Shown: positions 33,449 through 42,514, numbered from the stretch's first letter. The stretch: 64,000 nucleotides of DNA from SZAS-103 sp038226665 (GCA_038226665.1 JBBRQI010000012.1:1-64000), one strand, 5' to 3'. A program made the numbers and translations. The notes: a model not told the origin generated them from the letters alone.

Positions 33449-33778
33449 GTGCAACTAACTGACATTCCTTTCGGGACCACCGACTGGTCATTGATCGAGC
33501 GCACCGAACACAAGGGCGAACGCGGTGTAGCGTATTGGCGCACGCGGCACTTCGGCAGCGTGCGTGTCCGGATGGTCGAATACAGCGCTGGCTATCTCGC
33601 CCATCACTGGTGCGCGAAAGGGCACATCCTGTTGTGCATCGACGGGGAGTTGCTAACCGAACTGGAAGACGGCCGCTCGTTCGCGCTCAAGCCCGGCATG
33701 AGCTACCAGGTCGCCGACAATGCGGAATCCCATCGCTCGTCGACCGAGGTCGGCGCGCGCTTGTTCATCGTGGATTGA
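33449..33778 (+). CDS. DHCW-motif cupin-fold protein
   Basis: The 109-residue product starts VQLTDIPFGTTDWS and has a single cupin-type barrel with AHHWCAKGHILLCIDGEL (~50-67), a variant of the family's DHWCxKGH motif in which Asp is His. I chose GTG 33449 because it has AAGGAA at 7 nt and gives exactly the family N-terminus. Upstream ATGs at 33398 and 33428 lack such support. Members are small, possibly metal-binding proteins of unknown role. Confidence 0.8.
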   Translation: MQLTDIPFGTTDWSLIERTEHKGERGVAYWRTRHFGSVRVRMVEYSAGYLAHHWCAKGHILLCIDGELLTELEDGRSFALKPGMSYQVADNAESHRSSTEVGARLFIVD

Positions 33779-33843
33779 TGCATCGGGAAACCGAATTCAC
33801 CGAATGCATCATCTCGTCTCGTCTTTGTATATCTCCGACGCAG

Positions 33844-34617
33844 TCATGCGCGACTCAACGAAGCCAGCAATGCGGCGATCAGTTTCGGCAGCGGCGCTGT
33901 TGCATGGGCGAGATTTGCATGGACCTCGTCCATGGTGATTTCGGCAGCGTCGCCGCAACCCGCAGCCCAGTTCGCGACCAGCGCGAGGCTTGCGTAATCG
34001 AGGTTGAGCTCGCGCGCAAGCCCCGCTTCGGGCATGCCGGTCATGCCGACAAGATCGCATCCGTCGCGGCGCAGGCGCGCGATCTCGGCTTTCGTTTCCA
34101 GGCGCGGGCCTTGCGTCGCGCCATAGCAACCGCCATCGACCACCGCGACGCCCGATGCGTGCGCGGCGTCGAGCAATGCGGCGCGCAATGACGGCGTGTA
34201 CGGTTCGGTCATGTCGACGTGCATGACTTCGGTGCCCTGCTCTTCGCAATAGGTGCCGATGCGACCCCAGGTGTAATCGATGATCTGGTCGGGCACGCCG
34301 ATCGCGCGCGGTGCATAGCGTCCGGTGATGCCGCCGACCGCGTTGACCGCGAGCACGCGCGTGGCGCCGAGCTCCTTGAGCAGCCACAGGTTCGCGCGGT
34401 AATTCACCTTGTGCGGCGGCAATGAATGTTCTTCGCCGTGGCGTGCGAGAAATGCGACGCGATGCGCGCCGAGCATTCCGATGCGCACCGGCCCCGACGG
34501 CGCGCCGTAAGGCGTTGCCGCAGTCACCGCCTTATCACTTCCGAAAGCGGCCAGCTTGTAGAGGCCCGTGCCACCGATCACGGCCAATGCGACAGCACCG
34601 TCATCCTGCTTGCTCAT
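33844..34617 (-). CDS. S-methyl-5'-thioinosine phosphorylase (MTAP/PNP family)
   Basis: The 257-residue product has the family phosphate loop GGTGLYKL, RHGEEHSLPPHKVNYRANLW, then MTGMPEAGLARELNLDYASL and VANWAAG. In true MTA phosphorylases the last motif carries Asp residues that bind the adenine amino group. Here an Asn sits there, as in 6-oxopurine-specific enzymes, which favours methylthioinosine over methylthioadenosine (known from Pseudomonas). Its product hypoxanthine is the substrate of the phosphoribosyltransferase encoded immediately upstream, and the two genes overlap by 4 nt. That pairing supports the assignment. Confidence 0.82.
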   Translation of the reverse strand: MSKQDDGAVALAVIGGTGLYKLAAFGSDKAVTAATPYGAPSGPVRIGMLGAHRVAFLARHGEEHSLPPHKVNYRANLWLLKELGATRVLAVNAVGGITGRYAPRAIGVPDQIIDYTWGRIGTYCEEQGTEVMHVDMTEPYTPSLRAALLDAAHASGVAVVDGGCYGATQGPRLETKAEIARLRRDGCDLVGMTGMPEAGLARELNLDYASLALVANWAAGCGDAAEITMDEVHANLAHATAPLPKLIAALLASLSRA

Positions 34618-35186
34618 GCTTCCCTCAGCGCGTAAATCGCCGGCAGGTTGCGGCCCTGTTCGTGGTAGTCCATGCCGAATCCGTAAACGTAGCGATCCGG
34701 CACGTCGACGCCGACGTAATCCGCGCGCATGCCAGGCACGCAGCGGTCGTGCCGCTTCCACGCAAGCACGGCGATGCGTACGTCGGCTGCGCCTTGCTCG
34801 CGGCACCACGCGCGGATCGCGTCAAGCGTGTAGCCCTCATCGAGGATGTCGTCCGCCAGCAGCACGCGCCGTCCTTTCAATGGTGTCGAAGGCCGGTGCT
34901 TCAATTGCAGGTCGGTGCCCGAGGTGTTGCCGCGATAGCGCGTCGCATGCAGGAAATCGAATTCCATGTCGAGTGCGTTTCCCTGCCCCAAAGCGAGCGC
35001 AAGCTCGGCTGCGAACAGCATACCGCCGTGCATTACCGTCAGCAGCACGGGACGCGCAGCCGCGTCGACATTGCCGGCGTAGTCATCGCGAATTGCGCTC
35101 GCCATGCGCGCGATGGCAACATCGATGGCGTGGCGATCGTGCAGCAGATCCGAATGCGCGAGCGCGTCGGCAAGGTCGTGTTGCAT
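34614..35186 (-). CDS. hpt: hypoxanthine(-guanine) phosphoribosyltransferase
   Basis: The 190-residue product has the PRPP-binding motif VLLADDILDEGYTLDAI (~112-128), the MHGGMLFAAEL loop and C-terminal VPDRYVYGFGMDYHEQGRNL, as in HGPRTases. It converts hypoxanthine (possibly guanine) and PRPP to IMP (GMP). It is coupled on both sides: TGATG with nagZ upstream and ATGA with the thioinosine phosphorylase downstream. Together these two make a compact salvage path from methylthioinosine to IMP. Confidence 0.9.
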   Translation of the reverse strand: MQHDLADALAHSDLLHDRHAIDVAIARMASAIRDDYAGNVDAAARPVLLTVMHGGMLFAAELALALGQGNALDMEFDFLHATRYRGNTSGTDLQLKHRPSTPLKGRRVLLADDILDEGYTLDAIRAWCREQGAADVRIAVLAWKRHDRCVPGMRADYVGVDVPDRYVYGFGMDYHEQGRNLPAIYALREA

Positions 35187-36196
35187 CAGGCCGCCCCGAA
35201 GCCATCAGCGGACAAGGTCGCAATCGCATGCGCATGTCGCGGATCGGATTGCAGCGCATTCCAACTGGTTTTGCCGCGACCGAACAAGGACGCGAGCGCA
35301 TCGACCCGCCGCGCGGAGCGCTTGTCCATCGCCGTCAGCGAATCCGGAACCAGTTCGGGCGCGCACACGAGAACCGCATCACAACCTGCATCGAGATGCG
35401 CATCGATGCGCGCGGCGATGCCACCTGCCGAATGCGCCGCAGCCATGCCGATATCGTCGGAGAACACCACGCCGCGAAAACCCATGTCCGCGCGCAAAAT
35501 CTCGTTGATCCAGCGCGGCGAATAACCGGCCGGCTCCGGCGCGACCATCGGATAAGTCACGTGCGCAAGCATTATCGCTTCGGCACCAGCATCGATGCCT
35601 GCGACGAATGGAACGAGGTCATCCACGCGCAAGGTGTCCAGCGAACGCGGATCGGTCGCGGCATCGAAATGCGTGTCTTCGAGCACCGAGCCGTGCCCCG
35701 GAAAATGTTTCAGCGTCGCTGCCATGCCGGCCGCGTGCATGCCGCGCACGTAGGCGCGCGTGAATTCGGCGACAATCGCCGGATCGGCGGAAAACGCACG
35801 GTCGCCGATCGCTCGATTGCCGCGGCCCAGGTCGACCACGGGCGCAAAACTCAGGTCGACATCGAGTGCGCGGATTTCGCTGGCCATCAGCCATGCGTGC
35901 TCCTCGGCAAGCGTGAGCGCTGCATTCGTATCGTGCGCGTACATGCGGCCAAATCCGTCGAGCGACGGTAACGATGCAAACCCTTCGCGAAAACGCTGCA
36001 CGCGACCGCCTTCCTGATCGACACACAGCAATTGCGGACGCGGTGCGGCCGTGCGGATTTCCGCAACGAGTTCGATCAACTGATCGCGCGATGCGTAATT
36101 GCGCGTGAACAGGATCACGCCGCCGACCGATGGATGCTGCAGCCAGTCGCGTTCCTGCGCATCAAGTTGCAGGCTGGCGATGCCAATGACCAACAT
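35186..36196 (-). CDS. nagZ: beta-N-acetylhexosaminidase, peptidoglycan recycling
   Basis: The 336-residue GH3 enzyme has the loop motif LKHFPGHGSVLEDTH, including the His/Asp pair used as general acid in NagZ, and nucleophile Asp in VVFSDDIGM. It releases GlcNAc from 1,6-anhydro-muropeptides in the cytoplasm. ATG 36196 has AGGAGAAGT at 8 nt; the in-frame ATG at 36220 lies upstream of that site and is less likely. Its start overlaps the CYTH gene's stop (TGATG), and its stop overlaps hpt in the same way. Confidence 0.92.
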   Translation of the reverse strand: MLVIGIASLQLDAQERDWLQHPSVGGVILFTRNYASRDQLIELVAEIRTAAPRPQLLCVDQEGGRVQRFREGFASLPSLDGFGRMYAHDTNAALTLAEEHAWLMASEIRALDVDLSFAPVVDLGRGNRAIGDRAFSADPAIVAEFTRAYVRGMHAAGMAATLKHFPGHGSVLEDTHFDAATDPRSLDTLRVDDLVPFVAGIDAGAEAIMLAHVTYPMVAPEPAGYSPRWINEILRADMGFRGVVFSDDIGMAAAHSAGGIAARIDAHLDAGCDAVLVCAPELVPDSLTAMDKRSARRVDALASLFGRGKTSWNALQSDPRHAHAIATLSADGFGAA

Positions 36197-36702
36197 CAGG
36201 ACTTCTCCTCGGGATGCCATAGCGAATACGGTCGTTCAGCCAAGGCGAGATTGCAATAGCGCAGTGCATCGGTGACTTCGCGACCGACCCAATCAGGCTT
36301 GTCGAACAGCGTGTCGGCACTGGGCAGTTCGATCTCGGCGACGATCAAGCCCGCGTTCTCGCTCTCGAAGACATCGACTTCCCACAGGAAACCCGCATGC
36401 GTGACGTAGTGGCGGGTCTTGTCGATCAGGCCACCCACGCAGAGCTTGAGCAAGGCTTCGGCATCCGCCATCGAAATTGCGTATTCGAACTCTTGCCGGG
36501 TATGGCCAAGCTCGCGCGATTTCACGTTGAGGAATGCATTCTCGCCGGCGATGCGCACGCGCACCGACGCGTTCTGCGTGCCATTCCGCAGCGCCGCCAT
36601 GTCGTTGAGATAGCCCTGCGCCATCCGCACGGATTTCGCGACATTGCTATGCCAGCCATCGCTGATCACGGCGAATTTGCGTTCGATTTCGATGCCCATC
36701 AT
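36196..36702 (-). CDS. CYTH domain triphosphatase-like protein
   Basis: The 168-residue product begins MMGIEIERKF, with the EIERKF signature of the CYTH/TTM tunnel fold. It continues with VRVRIAGENAFLNVKSR and IVAEIELPSAD, strands carrying the charged residues that bind triphosphate and Mg. Small bacterial CYTH proteins are inorganic triphosphatases; class IV adenylate cyclases have a similar fold. The activity is not decided by sequence. First in a four-gene coupled set (CYTH-nagZ-hpt-phosphorylase). Confidence 0.87.
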   Translation of the reverse strand: MMGIEIERKFAVISDGWHSNVAKSVRMAQGYLNDMAALRNGTQNASVRVRIAGENAFLNVKSRELGHTRQEFEYAISMADAEALLKLCVGGLIDKTRHYVTHAGFLWEVDVFESENAGLIVAEIELPSADTLFDKPDWVGREVTDALRYCNLALAERPYSLWHPEEKS

Positions 36703-36721
36703 TCGCGTCCTAGGCTAAGAA

Positions 36722-38104
36722 TCATTTCTCGAACAAGGCAATGCTTTCAACGTGCGCGGTGTGCGGGAACATGTCCATCACGCCGGCAGCGCATAGCTTG
36801 TAGCCGCGTTCGCGCACGAGGAAGCCCGCGTCGCGCGCGAGCGATCCAGGATGGCAGGACACGTACACGATGCGGTCGATCTTCTTGAGCGGCAATTGCG
36901 GCAGCAAGGCTTCGGCACCCGAACGCGGTGGATCGAGCAGCAGTGCATCGTAATGATCGTTGATCCACGGCTCGTACGCGGGCGACGACGCGAGGTCCGC
37001 CGTATAGAAACGCGCATTGGCGATGTCGTTGCGCTCTGCATTCGCACGCGCCCGCGCGACCAGTCCCGCCTCGCCTTCGACGCCGACGACTTCGGCAACG
37101 CGACGCGCGATCGGCAAGGTGAAATTGCCGAGCCCGCAGAACAGATCGAGGATGCGTTGATCGGGTTTTGGATCGAGCAATTCCAGCGTGCGCGCGATCA
37201 TCTTAGCGTTCATGCCGGCATTGACCTGGATGAAATCCAGCGGCTGGAACGCGAGCCTGACATCGTATTCCGGCATGACGAATTCCAGTGCAACCGCTTG
37301 TTCCGGCCACAGCGGCCGCACTGAATCGATGCCGCCCGACTGCAGCAGCACGGCGAAATCGTTGGCCTTGGCGAATGCAATCAAGATCGCCTGGTCGGAT
37401 TCGGACAGCGGTAGCAGATTGCGGAACACCAGTGCGACTTGTCCGTCACCATCTGCGCGATCACCCTCGCTCTTTTTATGGCTCCCGATTCTATCGGCCC
37501 CGCTTCTATCACCAACGATGAACTCGATCTGCGCGATGTCGCGCTTTCCATCGAGCATGTCGATCATCACGCCGATCGCGCCGACTTTCGTTCCGATTGC
37601 AGGCACCACGGTTTCGCAGCGCTGGATGTCGGCAACAAAACGCGGATCTTCCTCGCGGAATCCGACCAGCGTTCGCCCTTTTTTCTCGACGTAACGCACC
37701 GATAACCGGCCCTTGCGCCGATAGCCCCAAGGTTGGTCGGTGAGTGCTGGCAACACGCGCTGCGGCGCCACGTGGCCAATGCGTTCGAGGTTCTCCAGCA
37801 GGACGCGCTGCTTGGCCTCGATCTGCTTTGGCGCATCCAAGTGCTGCAGCACGCATCCCGAGCATTGCCCGAAGTGTGCGCACAGCGGCGTCACTCGATC
37901 GGCCGATTCCCGCAGCACCTCGATCGCGGAGGCTTCGTCGAAATGGCGATGACGCGCGGTTGGCCTTGCGACCACACGCTCGCCCGGCAGCGCGCCGCGC
38001 ACGAACACGGCCTTGCCGTCGAGACGCGCAACGCCGCGGCCATCGTGCGTCAGGCCGTCGATCTCGGCTTCGAAGGGGTCACGGGAAAAACTGCTGCGGG
38101 CCAC
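36722..38104 (-). CDS. rlmD: 23S rRNA (uracil-1939-C5)-methyltransferase
   Basis: The 460-residue product has an N-terminal TRAM domain, a [4Fe-4S] cluster motif (CAHFGQCSGC plus CE in QRCET), then the SAM-binding motif DLFCGLGNFTLPIA and catalytic Cys in YVSCHPGS. It methylates U1939 of 23S rRNA. No ATG gives the family start, so I chose GTG 38104 (MARSSFSRDPFEAEI). The catalytic domain carries an unusual hydrophilic insert, residues ~204-230 (GDRSGADRIGSHKKSEGDRA and following), between two strands where homologues have a short loop. Confidence 0.92.
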   Translation of the reverse strand: MARSSFSRDPFEAEIDGLTHDGRGVARLDGKAVFVRGALPGERVVARPTARHRHFDEASAIEVLRESADRVTPLCAHFGQCSGCVLQHLDAPKQIEAKQRVLLENLERIGHVAPQRVLPALTDQPWGYRRKGRLSVRYVEKKGRTLVGFREEDPRFVADIQRCETVVPAIGTKVGAIGVMIDMLDGKRDIAQIEFIVGDRSGADRIGSHKKSEGDRADGDGQVALVFRNLLPLSESDQAILIAFAKANDFAVLLQSGGIDSVRPLWPEQAVALEFVMPEYDVRLAFQPLDFIQVNAGMNAKMIARTLELLDPKPDQRILDLFCGLGNFTLPIARRVAEVVGVEGEAGLVARARANAERNDIANARFYTADLASSPAYEPWINDHYDALLLDPPRSGAEALLPQLPLKKIDRIVYVSCHPGSLARDAGFLVRERGYKLCAAGVMDMFPHTAHVESIALFEK

Positions 38105-38287
38105 GGATTCTGATCGAACAAGCGGGCGCGTATTGTAACCGCCATGGATGGCGGTCGTTCTTACCCATGCTGCGCCCGCGACATTTGTCCATTCATGGAC
38201 AGCAGGAATGCCAAGGACGCAGGAGCGGATCCCAGTCAGGAACAATTTCCGGCGCGCATGCTATGCGTGGAGCCAAGAACTGGCTGA

Positions 38288-38908
38288 TTATTTTTGCTTC
38301 CATGCTCCACCCGCATCCTGATACCACCAGCCCGCGTGCGCACTCGCGATCCACTGCTTCGCGAATGTCGCGCGGATCTGCGATTCCCATTCGGCGTGGC
38401 CGTTGGCGACGGCGATCTCGCGATACGCAGTCTGGCGATCGCGGTTGTCATCGGCAACGGACTGATTCACGGCGACGCGATTCTTGAGCGCGATTTTCGT
38501 CGCGTCGCGCACGCTGACCAAGCCGTCCTTGCTGAAGCCCAGCGCTCCTGCGTCGAACCATGGTTGCAGCGCGGACGAAAAGCGTTGCGCCATGCGCGCC
38601 TGGATCGCCTGGATCGCTGGCGTGCGGATGGTGATATCCGGAGCCGATTGCGCCTCGGCGGCGGGAATGACCAACGACAGCAGCATCATGCCAACCGAAC
38701 CCTTCCCGCTGCCCTGATCGTCCTTGCCCGACGCGGGCGGCGGCGCAGGTTGATCGGCGGGACCGATCACCTTGTCGACGAACTCCTTCGCGGCTTCCTG
38801 CGCCTGCGCGGCGGGGAAATAGACGTTGATCGTCACGCATGCGGTCAACAGCAACACGGTGATCAGGCTTCCACCCAACAACTTACGTTGTTCGAACAGC
38901 TTGCGCAC
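38288..38908 (-). CDS. ydbL: YdbL/DUF1318 family lipoprotein
   Basis: The 206-residue product starts at GTG 38908, which has AGGAG six nt upstream and puts the lipoprotein signal first (LITVLLLTAC, Cys ~26). An ATG at 38944 is less likely. The lipid-anchored part reads CVTINVYFPAAQAQEAA; then comes a low-complexity Pro/Gly spacer and the DUF1318 domain (~105-206; RVAVNQSVADDNRDRQTAYREIA, GWWYQDAGGAWKQK). In E. coli ydbH-ynbE-ydbL form an operon for intermembrane phospholipid transport. Here ydbL follows ydbH directly, and its N-terminus may stand in for the YnbE lipoprotein. Confidence 0.82.
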   Translation of the reverse strand: MRKLFEQRKLLGGSLITVLLLTACVTINVYFPAAQAQEAAKEFVDKVIGPADQPAPPPASGKDDQGSGKGSVGMMLLSLVIPAAEAQSAPDITIRTPAIQAIQARMAQRFSSALQPWFDAGALGFSKDGLVSVRDATKIALKNRVAVNQSVADDNRDRQTAYREIAVANGHAEWESQIRATFAKQWIASAHAGWWYQDAGGAWKQK

Positions 38909-38959
38909 GATGTTCTCCTGGCTGATTTGGTTATGCGGATGCAACGAATCGATGCTGGC

Positions 38960-41032
38960 TCACTTGATGATGACCTTGCCCTGCGTGGCGGCTTGCAGGC
39001 GCGACACGAGTGTCGGCCAGTCCACTTCACGCGCGAAACCGATCACCGAAATATGCGGCAGTCCCGACCCTTCGACGATTGTATAGCCGGCACCGGCTGA
39101 ACCGACTCCGTCCATGTGGCAGACGTTGTTGGTGAGCTTGCAGGCGAGGCCGAGCCGCGTATAGCCGAAATCCTGGAACAGCTTCAGCGCCTGCGACTGC
39201 AGGCCGCCAACGAAACCGCCGCCGCCGACATTGGACAGGTCGGTGATCGCGCGCTGGCTGATGCGCCGGCGATCCGGCGCGTTGTCGTCGCTGTGCAATT
39301 CGGCATCGAACGCGATCGGCGACCAGTCGAGCAGGCGCAAACCATGAATATGGCCATCAAGGCGGCCGGTGATCTGGCCGAAACCGAACACGCCGGTCAA
39401 TGCCTTCAGGTCAAAACCCTTGATCGTCAGGTCGGCGTTCACGCTCGGGTCGGCTCCGAACGGGCGCTCCATCGCCAGCTTGTCGATCGCGAGCGTGCCA
39501 CCGAAGACTTGCGCGGTCAGGCCGCCGTCGAAACTCAACACTTCGTTTTCATAACGCGCAGCCGGCAACGTGCCGTCGAGCGTGCCGCCGAAAGCTGGCC
39601 AGTCGAACGCCTTCGCGAGTTGCGCGACCTGAAGTTTCAGCAGCGACAGCCCCAGCACGAAGCGCGCGCCGTTGCCGGCATCGGGAGCGGTCAGGTCGAA
39701 CTTGTCGAGTCGCAGCGTGCCGCCGAGCAAGGGGATCTCCGCCGACCCATCGAGTTGCAGCTTGCGCGCCTGGCTGCGCAGCGCGAAGTGCGTCGGCCCC
39801 AACGCGATGCCGAACAGCGCGCCACTGTTCCAGTGCAACGCAGTCGCGACGGATGCGGCATCCGCCGTCCAGCGCAGGTCGCCATCGAGTCCGTGCAAGG
39901 CGAAGCGCTGCTTGCCATCGATCGCATCCATGCCGATCAATTGCGCGTGCACGGCTTGCAACCCATCGGTGCCGCGCGTGAGTTCGACCTGCACGCCGCC
40001 GCGCAATTGCAGGCCGGCGAATCCGGCTGGCCCAAGCCAACCCGTCAGGTAGCGATCGCGCGCGGTACCGAGATCGTTGCTGTGCAGTTGCAGGTTCAGC
40101 GTGCGCAAGGCCCATGCTGACGAATAGCGCGCATCGCCCTTCGCGGTGAGCACCGCGCCATCATTCCAGCGCAGCGTCGGAAAAATCCAGTCGTTGTTGC
40201 CGGCCTTGCTTGCGCGGATATTTGCGGTCACCGATGTTTTCGGCAGCGCCGCATACAAACCGCCTGCGAGCAATTCGCCGCCACGGAACGTGATGTCCGC
40301 ACTGATCGCCCGTTGCGCCGTACCTTGGCTGTAACCGAACTGCACATCAGCGTCGAGCGCACCGACCGCGATGCTGCCGTCCGGTGTTTCCAGCGCAAGT
40401 CCGCGCAATTGCAACGGACCTTGCACGATGATGAGTGAGCCGCGCGCCGGAACGCGTACGTCAAGGCGTCCATCCAGCGAACCCTTCTGCAATTTTCCGT
40501 CCGCCCACAACATCGTGGTGAACGCCTGCAACCACGCGGCCGGCACCTGCTCGAACAACAGGCGCGTGCTGTCCGGAGTCGCCGCGATGCGTTGCAGGCC
40601 AATCGCGCTGCGCCCGTCGGACAGGCGCGCCGTGGTCGAGCCCGTCGCAATCGCAAGCGTCAACCGCATCGGTTTCGCATTGCCCGCACGCGCGTCGCCA
40701 TCGCAATGCCAGCCGCCCTTGCCGTCGCGCGTTAGCCGACACTCCCAATGCACCTTGCCGAATTTGTAGCCGTAGCGGGAGGCATCGATGGTGTCGGCAT
40801 CGATGCGCAATGTTCCATTGGATGTCGCATCCGGCCAATCAAGCTGTGCGTGCAGGCCATGGACCGTCGCAACGGCAGAACGCATGGAGTCCGCGCGCAA
40901 CGCAAGCGTCCGCGCATGGCCAACGACAGGAAGCAACACCAGCGCCAGGGCGGCGATGTGCGGCAACCCTGTCGTTGAAGCGTCGTGGTTGCGTAGTGTG
41001 GTCGCGCGCAGCATGCTTGAGCAGTGTGCCAT
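38960..41032 (-). CDS. ydbH: YdbH-like AsmA-type intermembrane lipid transport protein
   Basis: The roughly 690-residue product has one N-terminal signal-anchor (ALALVLLPVVGHA). The rest is almost wholly beta-rich, with repeated DG/LRGGxxVEL strands, and the C-terminus reads GGGGFVGGLQSQALKLFQDFGY with a Cys pair. This fits the YdbH branch of AsmA-like proteins, which span the periplasm as hydrophobic grooves for phospholipids. The start could be ATG 41032 or 41014. It is divergent from the response-regulator gene (14 nt between starts) and cotranscribed with ydbL. Confidence 0.82.
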   Translation of the reverse strand: MAHCSSMLRATTLRNHDASTTGLPHIAALALVLLPVVGHARTLALRADSMRSAVATVHGLHAQLDWPDATSNGTLRIDADTIDASRYGYKFGKVHWECRLTRDGKGGWHCDGDARAGNAKPMRLTLAIATGSTTARLSDGRSAIGLQRIAATPDSTRLLFEQVPAAWLQAFTTMLWADGKLQKGSLDGRLDVRVPARGSLIIVQGPLQLRGLALETPDGSIAVGALDADVQFGYSQGTAQRAISADITFRGGELLAGGLYAALPKTSVTANIRASKAGNNDWIFPTLRWNDGAVLTAKGDARYSSAWALRTLNLQLHSNDLGTARDRYLTGWLGPAGFAGLQLRGGVQVELTRGTDGLQAVHAQLIGMDAIDGKQRFALHGLDGDLRWTADAASVATALHWNSGALFGIALGPTHFALRSQARKLQLDGSAEIPLLGGTLRLDKFDLTAPDAGNGARFVLGLSLLKLQVAQLAKAFDWPAFGGTLDGTLPAARYENEVLSFDGGLTAQVFGGTLAIDKLAMERPFGADPSVNADLTIKGFDLKALTGVFGFGQITGRLDGHIHGLRLLDWSPIAFDAELHSDDNAPDRRRISQRAITDLSNVGGGGFVGGLQSQALKLFQDFGYTRLGLACKLTNNVCHMDGVGSAGAGYTIVEGSGLPHISVIGFAREVDWPTLVSRLQAATQGKVIIK

Positions 41033-41046
41033 CCAAGTTGCCCGCG

Positions 41047-41754
41047 ATGAACCCCATACGCCTGTTGCTCGTCGAGGACGACGCCGTGAGCCGCGGCTTC
41101 CTCACGCTTGCGCTGCAATCCATGCCGGGAACGGTCGTGGACACGGCCAACAACGCCGCGCAGGCGCTCGCGCATGCACACTCGCGCGAGGAATCGCACG
41201 CGCTGTGGTTGCTCGATGCCAACCTGCCCGATGCGAGCGGCGAACAATTGCTCGACGCGCTGCGCGAATTGCGCCCGGACGTGCCTGCGCTGTGCCTGAC
41301 GGCCGAGGTGCAGGCGGAACGACTCGCTCTGTTGCGGGCCGCCGGTTTCGTCGAGGTGCTGCAGAAACCCCTCGCCATCGCCACGTTGCATGCAGCGGTG
41401 CGTCGTGTCCTTGGCATGCAGCACCAGGCAGAGCACGACGGCATGGTCTGGGACGACGCGCAGGCGTTGCGCGCACTTGGCGGCAACGTGGCGGCGATGC
41501 AGGCGATGCGCGGACTGTTCATTGCCGAGTTGCCCATCCAGTCCGCCGCAATCCTGCGCGCGATCGCTGCCGGCGACACGGGCGTTGCACGCGCCGGACT
41601 GCATCAGCTGAAGGCGAGTTGCGGTTTTGTCGGCAGCTTGCGCTTGCTTGACGCCGTGCGCGGACTGGCGGATGCGCCTCACGACCCGCGCTGCGCCGAA
41701 CAGTTTCGTATCGAAGTCGCCGCCGCACTCGACGCGGCTCACTCGGGGCCTTGA
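41047..41754 (+). CDS. receiver-HPt two-domain signalling protein
   Basis: The 235-residue product has a receiver domain (~1-120): acidic pocket LLVEDD, phospho-acceptor Asp in LLDANLPDASG, Thr in LCLTAE and Lys in LQKPL. A histidine phosphotransfer domain follows (~135-235) with LHQLKASCGFVG carrying the expected His. There is no DNA-binding output, so it probably shuttles phosphate in a phosphorelay; the partner kinase is not in the window. It is convergent with recO, overlapping 16 nt. Confidence 0.85.
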   Translation: MNPIRLLLVEDDAVSRGFLTLALQSMPGTVVDTANNAAQALAHAHSREESHALWLLDANLPDASGEQLLDALRELRPDVPALCLTAEVQAERLALLRAAGFVEVLQKPLAIATLHAAVRRVLGMQHQAEHDGMVWDDAQALRALGGNVAAMQAMRGLFIAELPIQSAAILRAIAAGDTGVARAGLHQLKASCGFVGSLRLLDAVRGLADAPHDPRCAEQFRIEVAAALDAAHSGP

Positions 41755-42512
41755 TCGCCGATATCGGACGCCGCGCCGCGCGGATCCAGCCGCGCGAATT
41801 CCGCGAGCAATCCCCACGAACGCAAGCCCCGAGCGCCAAGGTGATGCGCGATCAACGCGCGCAAGGCGATCCTCTGTTCGCGCAATTGCATGTCCGACGG
41901 CGTTGCATCTTCGGCGAGCGCGAGCAATGCCGAACCACTGATGCCGCCGGCACCAGGCGCCGCGGCACCGCGCGATGCCGGATCGCGCACGCGGTACACG
42001 CCGTGTTCCGGGTCGATGCGATAACGCGCTGCCGCGTCCAGTGGTACGTCGTCGGCATCATGCCGCAGGTCGACGGCATAACCGAGCGCATCGAGCAGGT
42101 CGCGCTCGAAGCGACGCAGCGTCCATGCGAGCGACTGCGTGGCAGCGAGTTCGTCGAGCGCGTCCGCAAAGCGCAGGAACAATTGCGGATGCGCGTCGTT
42201 GCGCGGCAACAGGCGCCAAGCGAGTTCGCTGAGATAGAAACCGGCGAGCAGCGCATCACCGACCAGCGCCGGCACATGGCCGCTGGCTTCGGCATGGCGC
42301 AGTTGCGCGAGTTCGCCGCGTTGCAGGTAGTCCACGCGGATGCGTTGCAAGGGTTGCAGGGCCGCGCGTAGCGGCTGCTTCTTCGCTCCCTGCACTCCGC
42401 GCGCGACGACGCCGATGCGCCCGTACTCGTGGGTGAACAGTTCGAGCAGCAGGCTGCTCTCGCGCCAGCGCGTCGCGTGCAGCACGATCGCCGGCTGACC
42501 GAGGACGCGCAT
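41739..42512 (-). CDS. recO: DNA repair protein RecO
   Basis: The 257-residue product has an N-terminal OB fold (GQPAIVLHATRWRESSLLLEL, TRGVQG-like ARGVQGAKKQPLRAAL), then a helical domain (ELAWRLLPRNDAHPQLF). It loads RecA with RecR on SSB-coated DNA. It follows era, whose stop lies 3 nt before the ATG at 42512. Its 3' end overlaps the convergent receiver-HPt gene. Confidence 0.9.
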   Translation of the reverse strand: MRVLGQPAIVLHATRWRESSLLLELFTHEYGRIGVVARGVQGAKKQPLRAALQPLQRIRVDYLQRGELAQLRHAEASGHVPALVGDALLAGFYLSELAWRLLPRNDAHPQLFLRFADALDELAATQSLAWTLRRFERDLLDALGYAVDLRHDADDVPLDAAARYRIDPEHGVYRVRDPASRGAAAPGAGGISGSALLALAEDATPSDMQLREQRIALRALIAHHLGARGLRSWGLLAEFARLDPRGAASDIGDQGPE

Positions 42513-42514
42513 CC

